NCBI RefSeq assembly: GCF_002976435.1
Contig: NZ_PUGF01000007.1
Span: 1-64,000, forward strand
Origin: Solimicrobium silvestre
GTDB taxonomy: Bacteria; Pseudomonadota; Gammaproteobacteria; Burkholderiales; Burkholderiaceae_D
DNA: 64,000 nt
Direction of reading: 5' to 3'
This document shows, in pieces, positions 27,718-36,505 of the stretch (the stretch's first letter is position 1; each line of letters opens with the position of its first letter). The translations under genes were made by a program, and so were the position numbers. The notes under the pieces are model-generated. The model searched no databases. It was not told where the DNA came from and saw only the letters and a list, made by a program, of their open reading frames with translations.

Positions 27718-28381
27718 AATTCATTATCTCCAAGTGATATTTATTTATTGAATTCTATTTAGCTCAACTTTGTTTATTGCGTTGACGCTCACATCGACTA
27801 AGCAATATGTGCGCCATGTTTGTCATGCTTTATCTTTCTTTTTTAAAAATTAATTCATCCGTATTTACCGCTATAACTTCCTAAGTCGCAACTATTTATT
27901 TAGTTGAAACAGTTATGGCGCGGAGTTGTACGGTTTTGACGCAGCTCTATGTAAATGCTCCTTTCGAACTTTTATTTCGTTTATCACTAAAAAATCAGAG
28001 TTTATTTGTTAAATTAACCTTAGCCTTCCGTTCGCACGAAATATGTATAGATAACTTACTTTATTTCTGAAAAATAAGTATATACATGGCAAAGCAAGTT
28101 CAACAAAAAAATATTACTGTATGTGGTTTTTTTAACGTATCGAATTGGCTGTTGCAAAGAACGGGTAACGTTGTTTGGCAAGCTTTTGATATTCAGAAAT
28201 CGTGCTAAGTGGATCGCACTTAGTGAATGGAGTTGATTCTACTTAGCAACTAAAACAAACTCTTTTCAATCTGCGACATGAATTTACATAAAGTTGACGG
28301 GCGATGTGGTCGAGATTAAAAGTCGCAAATTAAAATTGAATGTGGCGTGGGCACGTTTTTGTACCCACGCTACGTCACAGC
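27718..28381. other. 664-bp region without a firm gene
   Basis: This AT-rich stretch upstream of the TonB receptor probably holds its promoter and leader. A 40-codon frame at 28086-28208 (+) starts MAKQVQQKN; it resembles the start of another small frame upstream of the second TonB receptor (near 39808), and may be a transposase stub or chance. A GCGTGGG/CCCACGC hairpin (28345-28370) lies just past the GntP stop and could end that transcript. Confidence 0.4.
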
Positions 28382-29773
28382 TTAATAAATACCGGTTGCG
28401 TAATACACCGCAATCACAAAAAACACGGCCATGGTTTTAATGCAGGTCACCGCAAAAATATCGCCATAAGAAACCCGATGCGTTAAGCCGGTTACTGCCA
28501 GCAAGGTAATCACCGCACCATTATGGGGCAAAGTATCCATCCCGCCGCTCGCCATCGAAGCAATCCGGTGCATTACTTCCAATGGTATGTGCGCTGCATT
28601 CGCCGCTTGAATAAAGGTATCGGACATCGCTGCCAATGCAATACTCAAACCACCTGAAGCGGAACCGGTAATCCCTGCCAGAGCAGTGACAGTAATAGCC
28701 TCATTGACGAGTGGATTCGGGATCGACTTCAACGCATCAGCCACAATCAAAAAGCCCGGCAAACTAGCGATCACCGCACCGAAACCATATTCGGTTGCGG
28801 TATTAGTGGCCGCTAACAAGGCCCCTGCTATCGCCGCCTTCGAGCCATCGGCAAATTGTTTTTTGATCGGTTTAAAGGCCAAGACCAACACAGTCAAAAT
28901 ACCAACCAATAAGGCAGCTTCAACTGCCCAAATCGCCGCCACTTTAGAGATTTCCGTCACAACTGGCTTAGCATTTCCTGCTAGTTGCAAGTTGTAGGAT
29001 TGACCGTAAAGTTGAGGTATGAGGCCAGTAAATACTTTATTTAATACTGCCACCAACACCAAGGGCAACAACGCAATTAGTGGGTTAGGCAATTTTTCAT
29101 GGGTAAACGCTTCGGGCTCATTCAAATGATTCTCTCCGTAGCCCTCACCTTTTGCTAATGCGGCTTTACGACGCCATTCCAGATACAGCATGCCCATTAA
29201 CAAAATAAACATGCCGCCAATAACACCTAACCAAGGCGCTGCCCAAGTAGTGGTTTTAAAAAAAGTGCTCGGAATAATGTTTTGAATTTGCGGCGTACCG
29301 GGTAACGAATCCATCGTAAAACTAAATGCGCCCAAGGCAATTGTGCCGGGAATTAAACGCTTGGGAATATTCCCTTGTTTGAACATCTCCGCAGCAAATG
29401 GATACACCGCGAACACCACAACAAATAAAGAAACGCCGCCGTAGGTGAGTACCGCACACACCAACACAATCGACAAGATGGCGCGTTGCGATCCGACCAC
29501 CTGAATAATGCTGGATACAATGGCTTTGGAAAATCCAGATAATTCAATTACTTTACCGAACAATGCGCCCAGCAAAAATACCGGGAAATACAGCTTAAGA
29601 AAGCCCACCATTTTTTCCATAAACACACTGGTGAACATTGGAGCTACCATGCCTGGATCGGTCAAGAACACCGCGGCCAGGGCAATTATCGGCGCAAACA
29701 GAATGACGCTAAAGCCGCGGTACGCGACAAACATCAGTAAGAACAAGGCAGCCAAGACGACGAGAAGTGCCAT
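28382..29773 (-). CDS. GntP-family permease
   Basis: A 463-residue inner-membrane proton symporter with about 12 helices of the GntP family (gluconate, hydroxybutyrate and related hydroxy acids). Characteristic stretches are GALFGKVIELSGFSKAIV near residue 70, SFTMDSLPGTPQIQNIIP near 153, TATEYGFGAVIASLPGF near 328 and GGMDTLPHNGAVITLLA near 415. The LPGTPQIQN and LPHNGAV motifs point to the branch that includes hydroxybutyrate/hydroxy acid permeases rather than the gluconate GntT branch. No catabolic genes lie beside it. Confidence 0.87.
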   Translation of the reverse strand: MALLVVLAALFLLMFVAYRGFSVILFAPIIALAAVFLTDPGMVAPMFTSVFMEKMVGFLKLYFPVFLLGALFGKVIELSGFSKAIVSSIIQVVGSQRAILSIVLVCAVLTYGGVSLFVVVFAVYPFAAEMFKQGNIPKRLIPGTIALGAFSFTMDSLPGTPQIQNIIPSTFFKTTTWAAPWLGVIGGMFILLMGMLYLEWRRKAALAKGEGYGENHLNEPEAFTHEKLPNPLIALLPLVLVAVLNKVFTGLIPQLYGQSYNLQLAGNAKPVVTEISKVAAIWAVEAALLVGILTVLVLAFKPIKKQFADGSKAAIAGALLAATNTATEYGFGAVIASLPGFLIVADALKSIPNPLVNEAITVTALAGITGSASGGLSIALAAMSDTFIQAANAAHIPLEVMHRIASMASGGMDTLPHNGAVITLLAVTGLTHRVSYGDIFAVTCIKTMAVFFVIAVYYATGIY

Positions 29774-29867
29774 ACATATCCTTAGAAAATAAGTTGATCA
29801 AGGTGAAACCAAATGGTTTTATTAATTGTGCAAATACTCATCAAACAAAAAACCTACAGCGGCATAG

Positions 29868-31967
29868 TCACTCTACTAAATCAGTAGCGCCACTAGAGCC
29901 AAACAATTGCAATTTCAACTGCGCCAACTGATCCCGCACTTGCGCTGCTTTTTCAAACTCCAGATTCTTGGCATGATCCAGCATGGATTTTTCCAACCGT
30001 TTAATTTCTTTACTAACCTGCTTTTCGCTCATCACCTCATAACGTGCATGCTCTTGCGCCGCATCCAACTCTGCTCTGGCCGCTTGCGGGTTGTATACAC
30101 CGTCGATCAAATCACGGATATGTTTCACCACACCAGTTGGGGTAATGTTGTTGGCTTTATTAAAGGCGATTTGCTTATTACGACGGCGCTCGGTTTCCTC
30201 CATGGCGCGACTCATTGAATTGGTGATTTTGTCACCGTATAAAATCGCCATCCCGTTTAAATTACGCGCGGCACGGCCGATAGTTTGAATCAGGCTGCGC
30301 TCAGAACGCAAGAAACCTTCTTTATCCGCATCTAAAATAGCCACCAGAGATACCTCAGGAATATCCAAACCTTCTCGCAACAGGTTAATCCCGACCAGTA
30401 CATCAAAAGTGCCGAGGCGTAAATCACGCAAAATCTCTACCCGCTCTACCGTATCAATATCGCTGTGCAAATAACGTACTTTAATACCGTGCTCACCCAA
30501 GAAATCGGTCAACTGCTCTGCCATGCGCTTGGTTAAGGTCGTGACTAAGATGCGCTCATTCTTCTTGACCCGCATATGAATTTGCGTCATCAAATCATCA
30601 ACTTGCGTACTGGCTGGCAGCACGATGATCATTGGATCAACCAGCCCCGTCGGGCGCACCACCTGCTCCACTACTTGATTGGTATGTTCGGCTTCATATG
30701 CAGCCGGGGTCGCGGACACAAACACCGTTTGGCGCATTTTTGACTCGAACTCATCAAACCTTAACGGGCGGTTATCTAGTGCTGATGGCAGACGAAAACC
30801 GTAATCCACCAAATTGGTTTTGCGCGCCCTATCGCCGTTATACATACCGGTAAATTGTCCGATCAGCACATGCGACTCATCCAAAAACATGAGCGCATCT
30901 TTCGGCAAATAATCAACCAACGTCGGTGGCGGCTCACCCGGAAGTGCGCCACTTAAATGCCGTGAATAATTTTCAATCCCTTTGGTAAAGCCAATTTCAC
31001 TCATCATTTCCAAATCAAAGCGTGTGCGCTGTTCTATGCGCTGCTCTTCAATGAGTTTATTTTCTTTTCTAAAGAAAACCAAACGTTCACCCAACTCGGC
31101 TTTAATCGTTTCAATCGCTCGCAACACCGTGGCGCGAGGTGTAACGTAATGCGAACCGGGATACACGGTGAAGCGCACAATTTTTTGCTTAATGCGACCA
31201 GTCAGTGGATCAAATAACTGCAGGTTTTCAATCTCATCGTCAAACATTTCCACGCGCACGGCCAATTCTGCATGTTCGGCAGGGAAAATATCAATCGTGT
31301 CACCACGCACCCGAAACGTACCGCGCCCAAAATCAACTTCATTGCGGGTGTATTGCATTTGAATTAAACGGGCGATGATGTCACGCTGACTCACCCGGTC
31401 TTTGGCGCGCAACGTAAGAATCATTTGATGGTATTCGTTCGGGTTCCCAATACCGTAAATCGCCGAAACGGTTGCAACAATAATCACGTCGCGCCGCTCC
31501 ATCAGCGACTTGGTGCATGACAGGCGCATTTGCTCGATGTGCTCATTAATCGCGGAATCTTTTTCAATGAAAAGATCGCGCTGCGGCACATAGGCTTCAG
31601 GCTGGTAATAATCGTAGTAACTGACGAAGTATTCCACCGCATTGTGTGGAAAAAATTCACGGAATTCACTATATAACTGCGCTGCCAGAGTTTTATTCGG
31701 CGCAAACACAATCGCTGGACGGCCAGTACGCGCAATCACATTCGCCATCGTGTAGGTTTTACCGGAACCAGTCACTCCCAATAGAGTTTGATATGCCAGA
31801 CCGTCGTTAATACCCTCAACTAATTGATCAATTGCTACCGGTTGATCACCTGCTGGCGCAAATGGTTGAAATAATTGATAAGGTGAATTTGGAAAACGCA
31901 CAGTTTGCCCTTCAGGCACTGCGTTTTTCTGTGGGTCAGTTATTGAAATCCCTGCTAAATCCGCCAT
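29868..31967 (-). CDS. uvrB: UvrABC excision nuclease subunit B
   Basis: UvrB is the damage-verifying helicase-like subunit of nucleotide excision repair. The 699-residue protein has Walker [14 protein letters not shown] near residue 65, the beta-hairpin [12 protein letters not shown] near 118 that clamps DNA, helicase motif [13 protein letters not shown] near 363, QTIGRAARN near 570, and the C-terminal UVR motif ([19 protein letters not shown] near 668) that contacts UvrC. The N-terminus is about 25 residues longer than in E. coli. An AAAGG site precedes the ATG. Confidence 0.97.
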   Translation of the reverse strand: MADLAGISITDPQKNAVPEGQTVRFPNSPYQLFQPFAPAGDQPVAIDQLVEGINDGLAYQTLLGVTGSGKTYTMANVIARTGRPAIVFAPNKTLAAQLYSEFREFFPHNAVEYFVSYYDYYQPEAYVPQRDLFIEKDSAINEHIEQMRLSCTKSLMERRDVIIVATVSAIYGIGNPNEYHQMILTLRAKDRVSQRDIIARLIQMQYTRNEVDFGRGTFRVRGDTIDIFPAEHAELAVRVEMFDDEIENLQLFDPLTGRIKQKIVRFTVYPGSHYVTPRATVLRAIETIKAELGERLVFFRKENKLIEEQRIEQRTRFDLEMMSEIGFTKGIENYSRHLSGALPGEPPPTLVDYLPKDALMFLDESHVLIGQFTGMYNGDRARKTNLVDYGFRLPSALDNRPLRFDEFESKMRQTVFVSATPAAYEAEHTNQVVEQVVRPTGLVDPMIIVLPASTQVDDLMTQIHMRVKKNERILVTTLTKRMAEQLTDFLGEHGIKVRYLHSDIDTVERVEILRDLRLGTFDVLVGINLLREGLDIPEVSLVAILDADKEGFLRSERSLIQTIGRAARNLNGMAILYGDKITNSMSRAMEETERRRNKQIAFNKANNITPTGVVKHIRDLIDGVYNPQAARAELDAAQEHARYEVMSEKQVSKEIKRLEKSMLDHAKNLEFEKAAQVRDQLAQLKLQLFGSSGATDLVE

Positions 31968-32108
31968 GGGCGTAACCTTTGTTATAGAATACTGATTGAT
32001 TATTTATAGCCTTGCATTTTACTCATTTAGTTTGAATCTAGTCTGAATTTCGTCTAATTATTGCCGAATTTACTCAGAATTTTCTCTTCTTTTTTATTTA
32101 AAGCCACA

Positions 32109-33323
32109 ATGACTTCCACCTCTACCCCTTCGCTGTTTACCGCCATCGAATTGGCACCTCGCGACCCTATTTTAGGGATCACTGAAGCCTACAACGCCGA
32201 TACCAACCCTAAAAAAGTGAATCTGGGCGTAGGCGTTTATTACGATGACAACGGCAAAGTCCCCTTGCTGGAATGCGTACAACGTGCCGAAGCGCTGCTA
32301 ATCGCCACAGTAACGCCACGCACCTATTTGCCGATTGACGGTTTGGCAACCTACGACAAAGCGGTTCAGGAATTAGTGTTTGGCGCAGAGAGTAAAGTGA
32401 TTGCAGAAAAGCGTGTAATTACCGCTCAAGCTATCGGTGGAACTGGCGCATTAAAACTTGGCGCCGACTTCTTAAAACGTTTCGCACCAGACGCGCAAGT
32501 GTGGATTAGTGACCCAAGCTGGGAAAACCACCGCGCCCTGTTTGAATCGGCCGGTTTTGTCGTCAACAATTACCCTTACTACGACGCAGCAACTCACGGC
32601 GTTGACTTTGAAAGCATGTTAGCCAGCTTCAAAACTATGCCGGCTGGCTCTATCGTCTTGTTGCACGCTTGCTGCCACAATCCAACCGGCGCAGATTTAA
32701 ACGCCGACCAGTGGAGCAAAATCATTGAAGTCGTCACCAGCCGTGGCTTGGTTCCCTTCCTCGACATGGCGTATCAAGGCTTTGGCGAAGGCATTGAAAC
32801 AGACGGCCAGGTAGTACGCCGCTTTGCCGCAGCGGGCGGACCGTTGTTTGTATCTAACTCATTTTCAAAATCATTCTCGCTATACGGCGAACGGGTCGGC
32901 GCATTAAGCATTGTTGCCACCGACAGCGCAGAGGCTGCCCGAGTATTGTCGCAATTAAAACGCATCATCCGAACCAACTACTCGAACCCGCCAACTCATG
33001 GTGGAAAAGTCGTGGCAACCGTATTGTCCAATCCAGAATTACGCGCTTTATGGGAAACAGAATTAGCCGCCATGCGCGTACGAATCCGCGCCAATCGTGA
33101 ATTATTAGTTGATTTACTCAAGCAAAAAGCACCAAGCCATGACTTTGCTTTTGTTAAACAACAATGCGGCATGTTCTCTTATTCAGGACTCAGTAAAGAA
33201 CAGGTAGACCAATTACGCAACAATAATGCTATCTACGCCGTCGACACTGGCCGTATCTGCGTTGCCGCCTTAAATTCCAGCAACATCAATTACGTGGTGG
33301 ATGCAATCTGCCAAGTTTTGTAA
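32109..33323 (+). CDS. tyrB: Aromatic amino acid / aspartate aminotransferase
   Basis: A 404-residue class I PLP aminotransferase that swaps amino groups between aromatic or acidic amino acids and 2-oxoglutarate. The ATG at 32109 begins just before the conserved AIELAPRDPILGITEAYN. Motifs are CCHNPTGADL near residue 190 and the PLP lysine in SNSFSKSFSLYGERVGAL near 250. The C-terminal Arg that binds the alpha-carboxylate is in GRICVAALN. TyrB and AspC cannot be separated with certainty by eye. It is divergent from uvrB across 141 bp. Confidence 0.92.
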   Translation: MTSTSTPSLFTAIELAPRDPILGITEAYNADTNPKKVNLGVGVYYDDNGKVPLLECVQRAEALLIATVTPRTYLPIDGLATYDKAVQELVFGAESKVIAEKRVITAQAIGGTGALKLGADFLKRFAPDAQVWISDPSWENHRALFESAGFVVNNYPYYDAATHGVDFESMLASFKTMPAGSIVLLHACCHNPTGADLNADQWSKIIEVVTSRGLVPFLDMAYQGFGEGIETDGQVVRRFAAAGGPLFVSNSFSKSFSLYGERVGALSIVATDSAEAARVLSQLKRIIRTNYSNPPTHGGKVVATVLSNPELRALWETELAAMRVRIRANRELLVDLLKQKAPSHDFAFVKQQCGMFSYSGLSKEQVDQLRNNNAIYAVDTGRICVAALNSSNINYVVDAICQVL

Positions 33324-33343
33324 TAAATAATAGGGGAAATTGC

Positions 33344-33372
33344 TTGACGAGTTAAACAACTCCCCCTATAAT
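33344..33372 (+). promoter_or_regulatory. Sigma-70 promoter of tRNA-Asn
   Basis: TTGACG at 33344-33349 and TATAAT at 33367-33372 are spaced by exactly 17 bp and lie 11 bases before the mature tRNA 5' end. Confidence 0.85.
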
Positions 33373-33383
33373 CTCGCTTCTGT

Positions 33384-33459
33384 TCCCTGATAGCTCAGTT
33401 GGTAGAGCGACGGACTGTTAATCCGCAGGTCCCTGGTTCGAGTCCAGGTCGGGGAGCCA
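33384..33459 (+). tRNA. tRNA-Asn (GTT anticodon)
   Basis: A 76-nt cloverleaf with encoded CCA. The acceptor stem is TCCCTGA/TCGGGGA with one G-T wobble; the D-arm has AGCTCAGTTGGTAGAGCG; the anticodon loop reads CTGTTAA with anticodon GTT; the T-arm carries GGTTCGAGTCC. Its 3' 47 bases are part of a 53-bp repeat found again at 57968-58020, so this gene is the integration site of a genomic island. The full tRNA is kept intact at the left end. Confidence 0.97.
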
Positions 33460-33465
33460 CAGAAT
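33413..33465 (+). repeat. Left island attachment repeat (att) within tRNA-Asn
   Basis: A 53-bp sequence identical to 57968-58020. It starts in the anticodon stem (GACTGTTAATCC) and ends six bases beyond the CCA (CAGAAT). Identity stops sharply on both sides. Confidence 0.93.
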
Positions 33466-33467
33466 AT

Positions 33468-33497
33468 AAAGGGCCGCAAGCAATTGCGGCCCTTTTT
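33468..33497. terminator. Hairpin terminator after tRNA-Asn
   Basis: A 9-bp stem GGGCCGCAA/TTGCGGCCC (33471-33479, 33484-33492) with a 4-base loop, A-run before and T5 after. It lies inside the island and can end both the tRNA transcript and the convergent integrase remnant. Confidence 0.9.
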
Positions 33498-33743
33498 CTA
33501 TTTCTGCTTTTGTGACGTATTTGTGCCGTAAAGTAAAGATCCCACCACATCCGCATGCTTCGCCATCTGTGCTGGGGCAAGGTGCGCATACCGCCTCACC
33601 ATCTCTGCAGGCTTCCATCCACCCATTTCCTGCAAGTCATACATCGGAGTGCCATTTTGCACTAACCAGCTTGCCCAAGTATGTCGAAGGTCTAGATCGA
33701 CATGATGGATAGCTGGCTCATGCTTCCCACATTCCCCCCACAA
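33498..33743 (-). pseudogene. Tyrosine recombinase (phage-type integrase), C-terminal remnant
   Basis: Only the last 81 residues remain. They contain the His-x-x-Arg-like box ([15 protein letters not shown] near residue 18), the [12 protein letters not shown] segment, and the catalytic Tyr in [18 protein letters not shown] near residue 51. The arm-binding domain, the core-binding domain and the first catalytic Arg are missing, and sequence beyond 33743 shows no continuation. Position and direction, with the 3' end toward tRNA-Asn, are what is expected for the integrase that inserted the island. The remnant cannot be active. Confidence 0.88.
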
Positions 33744-33897
33744 GGTTGGCGAGATATTCTTCGCGCGATGCTCAGGTCATGTTGGTTGCCGGATTAATTG
33801 ATTCCGGTCTGAATTGGCGAAGCGTACCGAGGCAAATCTCTGCCTCGGTATCGCCTCTCGTGGAACTTGACTTAATTCGGCGCAAACGCCTTTTCGC

Positions 33898-35730
33898 TCA
33901 AATCGATGACGTCACCGTCATGCTGGTCACGGCATAGTTCGGATCGCCTGCATACAGCCAGATTCCGCGATTATCGGCATTGCAGCCATATGTCTCTGTA
34001 GTGGGGTCATAGATGAGGTTGAATGTATCCGTACGCGACGTACCATTTTTAAAGGTACTGAAGACATTGCAGTGATAACCAGCCGCTGTACGAAAACGTG
34101 GAATCCAATACACACCGCCGTTGGGCTGCAAAGACGGATCCGTGTTGAAAGCCAACATGGTGGACACCAGTCCTTGGGTGCCGACTGCCGTTTGAGAGAT
34201 CGTCAAACTAAAGGTCAACGCAGCGTTATGGATGGGTATGTTGCTGACCTGGACGTAGTTACCTGAACTAAATGACGAAGGAAGATTGGCAAGCGTAGTC
34301 AAATTGTTGTTCGGTGCATCAAAATCAACGCCGAGCACTTTGGTAATAGTATCGGAAATCAGCGCAAAACCAACTTCAGGGTAGGTCGACGTTCCGCCTT
34401 GAACTTGCCATGCGGCCAGCCTTGTTAGCCATTTCCATGCAGTATCAGGCATATTCGCATTGTAAAAAGCTGTCGGCAAATACGTGTGCGATTCGACACC
34501 CGGCGATTGCAGGCTATTTCCAGCAGCGACAAAAGCGGCTTCGGCGTTACTATCAACATAGGTGGCCTGATTGGCCAACGCAGTTGGATCGGTAATGATG
34601 CCCTTATAGAGCGGAAACAGATTGGGCTCTTGAGCGTAGTGATCATAATAGGTCAGGCTTGCGTAATTGGCGCTGGAATAAGTCGTGCCAGTCACCCCAG
34701 TCAATGCGACGGAAAAATGCCCGGCTCCGCCAAGATACCAATGCGAATTGAAGTTCGATGACAGCGTATTGAATTGCCCAGCCATATTGGTTGTATCGCC
34801 AGAGGCTTGCATTGCCGGGTATTGCGATACGCCGCGATAGTAAGCGATCTCACTTGCCGCCATATCACCGCCGAGCACAATGCTGGTGGTAGGTGGGACG
34901 CCTGCGTTGGAGACGAATTCGTTGTAAGTCGCCGCTTCACCGTCCTCCAGCCTTGCCATCCGGAAGCCATCGGCATTGATGTATTGGTTATTATTGATAT
35001 TGGAAAAATTGTTGTTAATGTTATTGATATATGCGCTAAACGCAGAACCAAGATACCTACTGTCGGCGGTCAGTCGATACATATTTGCGATGTTTTGACC
35101 GATCTCAAATGGCGCCGGTGATTCGTCGTTTTGTTCATATTCATTTCCGTTTGCCCCAATTGCCCAATATGGAGCTAGTGCGCCGGAATTGTTATGGAGA
35201 ATCGTCGCGAAATGGTATGCCATCTGATAGTTTTGTTCATACATTCCGAGATAATAGGCACCGGTTGCCTGATGTACATAGTCTCTTGAATAGTAAGCGC
35301 ATCGATTTTGAATGCCCGCCAGATAGCCGGTTACCATCGTTGATTCTGCGCATCGGGAATCGGTTGTAGGCCATCCCAGACTCAGTAGAAACGGGTAATT
35401 CGCATCGGTGAAATTCAACAACCGCGCCTCCGTTACCGCCTGATTGAAGCCGCTTTGTAGTCCAGCGTCGCTTGAGGTTGCCGTAAGTTCCGTACTCGAT
35501 GCCGCCGCCAATTGTCGTGCTTCGGTCTTGCCGACAGCAGCAGCGCTGCTATCAGCAGGGCTATTACCTCCACCGCAGCCATATAATATTGCGCTGCCGG
35601 TTAGCATTGCCAACAGACTCCGCTTCCTAAATATTGAATTCAATTGCGGTCGCGTAGCACGTAATTCATCCGCGCGATCATGCATCCCGGCAGTATATTT
35701 TTTTCCGAACTTCTGTGAGCTTTTGTTCAT
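33898..35730 (-). CDS. Secreted lipoprotein of unknown function, possible glycosidase
   Basis: A 610-residue protein from the ATG at 35730 (GGAGAC 8 bases upstream). A long N-region of about 34 residues leads to a lipoprotein signal with the lipobox-like ILYGCGGGNS (lipidated Cys near residue 52). The mature part is rich in aromatic and Asn residues and has alpha-helical blocks such as YQMAYHFATILHNNSG, EQNDESPAPFEIGQNIANMYRLTADSRYLG and WKWLTRLAAWQVQGG. A beta-rich C-terminal domain follows (about 480-610). The helical, acid-containing pattern is reminiscent of six-hairpin (alpha/alpha) carbohydrate enzymes, but I recognise no family. Neighbours (TonB receptor, glycosidases) suggest polysaccharide or oligosaccharide processing at the outer membrane. 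Confidence 0.7.
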   Translation of the reverse strand: MNKSSQKFGKKYTAGMHDRADELRATRPQLNSIFRKRSLLAMLTGSAILYGCGGGNSPADSSAAAVGKTEARQLAAASSTELTATSSDAGLQSGFNQAVTEARLLNFTDANYPFLLSLGWPTTDSRCAESTMVTGYLAGIQNRCAYYSRDYVHQATGAYYLGMYEQNYQMAYHFATILHNNSGALAPYWAIGANGNEYEQNDESPAPFEIGQNIANMYRLTADSRYLGSAFSAYINNINNNFSNINNNQYINADGFRMARLEDGEAATYNEFVSNAGVPPTTSIVLGGDMAASEIAYYRGVSQYPAMQASGDTTNMAGQFNTLSSNFNSHWYLGGAGHFSVALTGVTGTTYSSANYASLTYYDHYAQEPNLFPLYKGIITDPTALANQATYVDSNAEAAFVAAGNSLQSPGVESHTYLPTAFYNANMPDTAWKWLTRLAAWQVQGGTSTYPEVGFALISDTITKVLGVDFDAPNNNLTTLANLPSSFSSGNYVQVSNIPIHNAALTFSLTISQTAVGTQGLVSTMLAFNTDPSLQPNGGVYWIPRFRTAAGYHCNVFSTFKNGTSRTDTFNLIYDPTTETYGCNADNRGIWLYAGDPNYAVTSMTVTSSI

Positions 35731-36009
35731 TATTCTGTCTCCTATTGTGAATGGGAAAAACTTAAATATGAGAATGAAGCACAACTAAAACAGTGGATTT
35801 TTTGCTGCAAAATACAGTTACTGAAGCTGCCACTTGCCATCCGGCCTAATCCACATTGATCGAGATGACAATCTTGCCCGGTTGATCCTTGTCGCTCGCG
35901 CGACCGCCAAGAAAGGCGCAGTCAAATTCCCTAGTTGGCGCTGCCACATGAACGCCTCACGCTCAAGGGCACTATGTCTTTCACACACATATGCTCTATC
36001 GGCTCCCCT

Positions 36010-36180
36010 GCAACCAGCTAGCAAAATTTTAACGCTGCATGCACACAGCAAAGTATGACTTAATTGAACACTGGTATATGAAAAAGGAATACCTGAACTG
36101 GTCAGGCTCAGGCTGACGTCTCTAAAAGTCGCATTGCGCCTGAAGCAGATCCGCTGGCAGGCGAACCGTCCGATAGCCGT
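36010..36180 (-). pseudogene. Remnant of a LysR-gene 3' end
   Basis: This stretch is clearly related in sequence to the 3' end and downstream flank of the LysR gene at 43294. Both contain a GCAAAATT, then ACTTAA(T/C)TGA and a TGGTATATGAAAA(A/T)GGAAT run. On the minus strand, ASGAMRLLETSA corresponds to ASQAMRLMESPA near that regulator's C-terminus. The rest of the gene is absent. The remainder of 35731-36505 holds only frames with no recognisable family, and a TGATCATTCTATCGAT-type AT-rich run near 36470. Confidence 0.55.
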
Positions 36181-36505
36181 CGAAAATGCCGGTGTCGGGA
36201 TCCCGAGTTGGATGGGCTGAAGCTGTGCTTGTCGCCAACTCGCCTGGTATTTATTAAGCGCGCCCGAAAAAAATCTTCCATCAGCAAGCTCTCAAGGTCC
36301 GACGTCTTGGCACACGCCTTTTTATGTCGGCGAGAAACACGCACCCTACGCTCCACATCATCGTGATCGCGTCGAGATCGAGCTTCCACTGCCGCTCCTT
36401 TTTTGCTGCCTTTGATGACGCCAATGCCTACATAAATATGTATCGACAATAGAATGATCAAATAATCTTGATCATTCTATCGATCAGCCCACCGCTGACA
36501 CGCGA

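Noticed and set aside
33825-33850. Perfect 10-bp hairpin after the lipoprotein gene
   Set aside because: No T-run follows on either strand, so a terminator is not claimed.
33746-33937. 63-codon plus frame beside the integrase remnant
   Set aside because: Runs into the antisense 3' end of the lipoprotein gene and has no domain or ribosome-binding site.
36108-36461. 117-codon minus frame before the TonB receptor
   Set aside because: Only its last part resembles a LysR C-terminus; the rest is Arg/Ser-rich and family-free, so it is treated as remnant.
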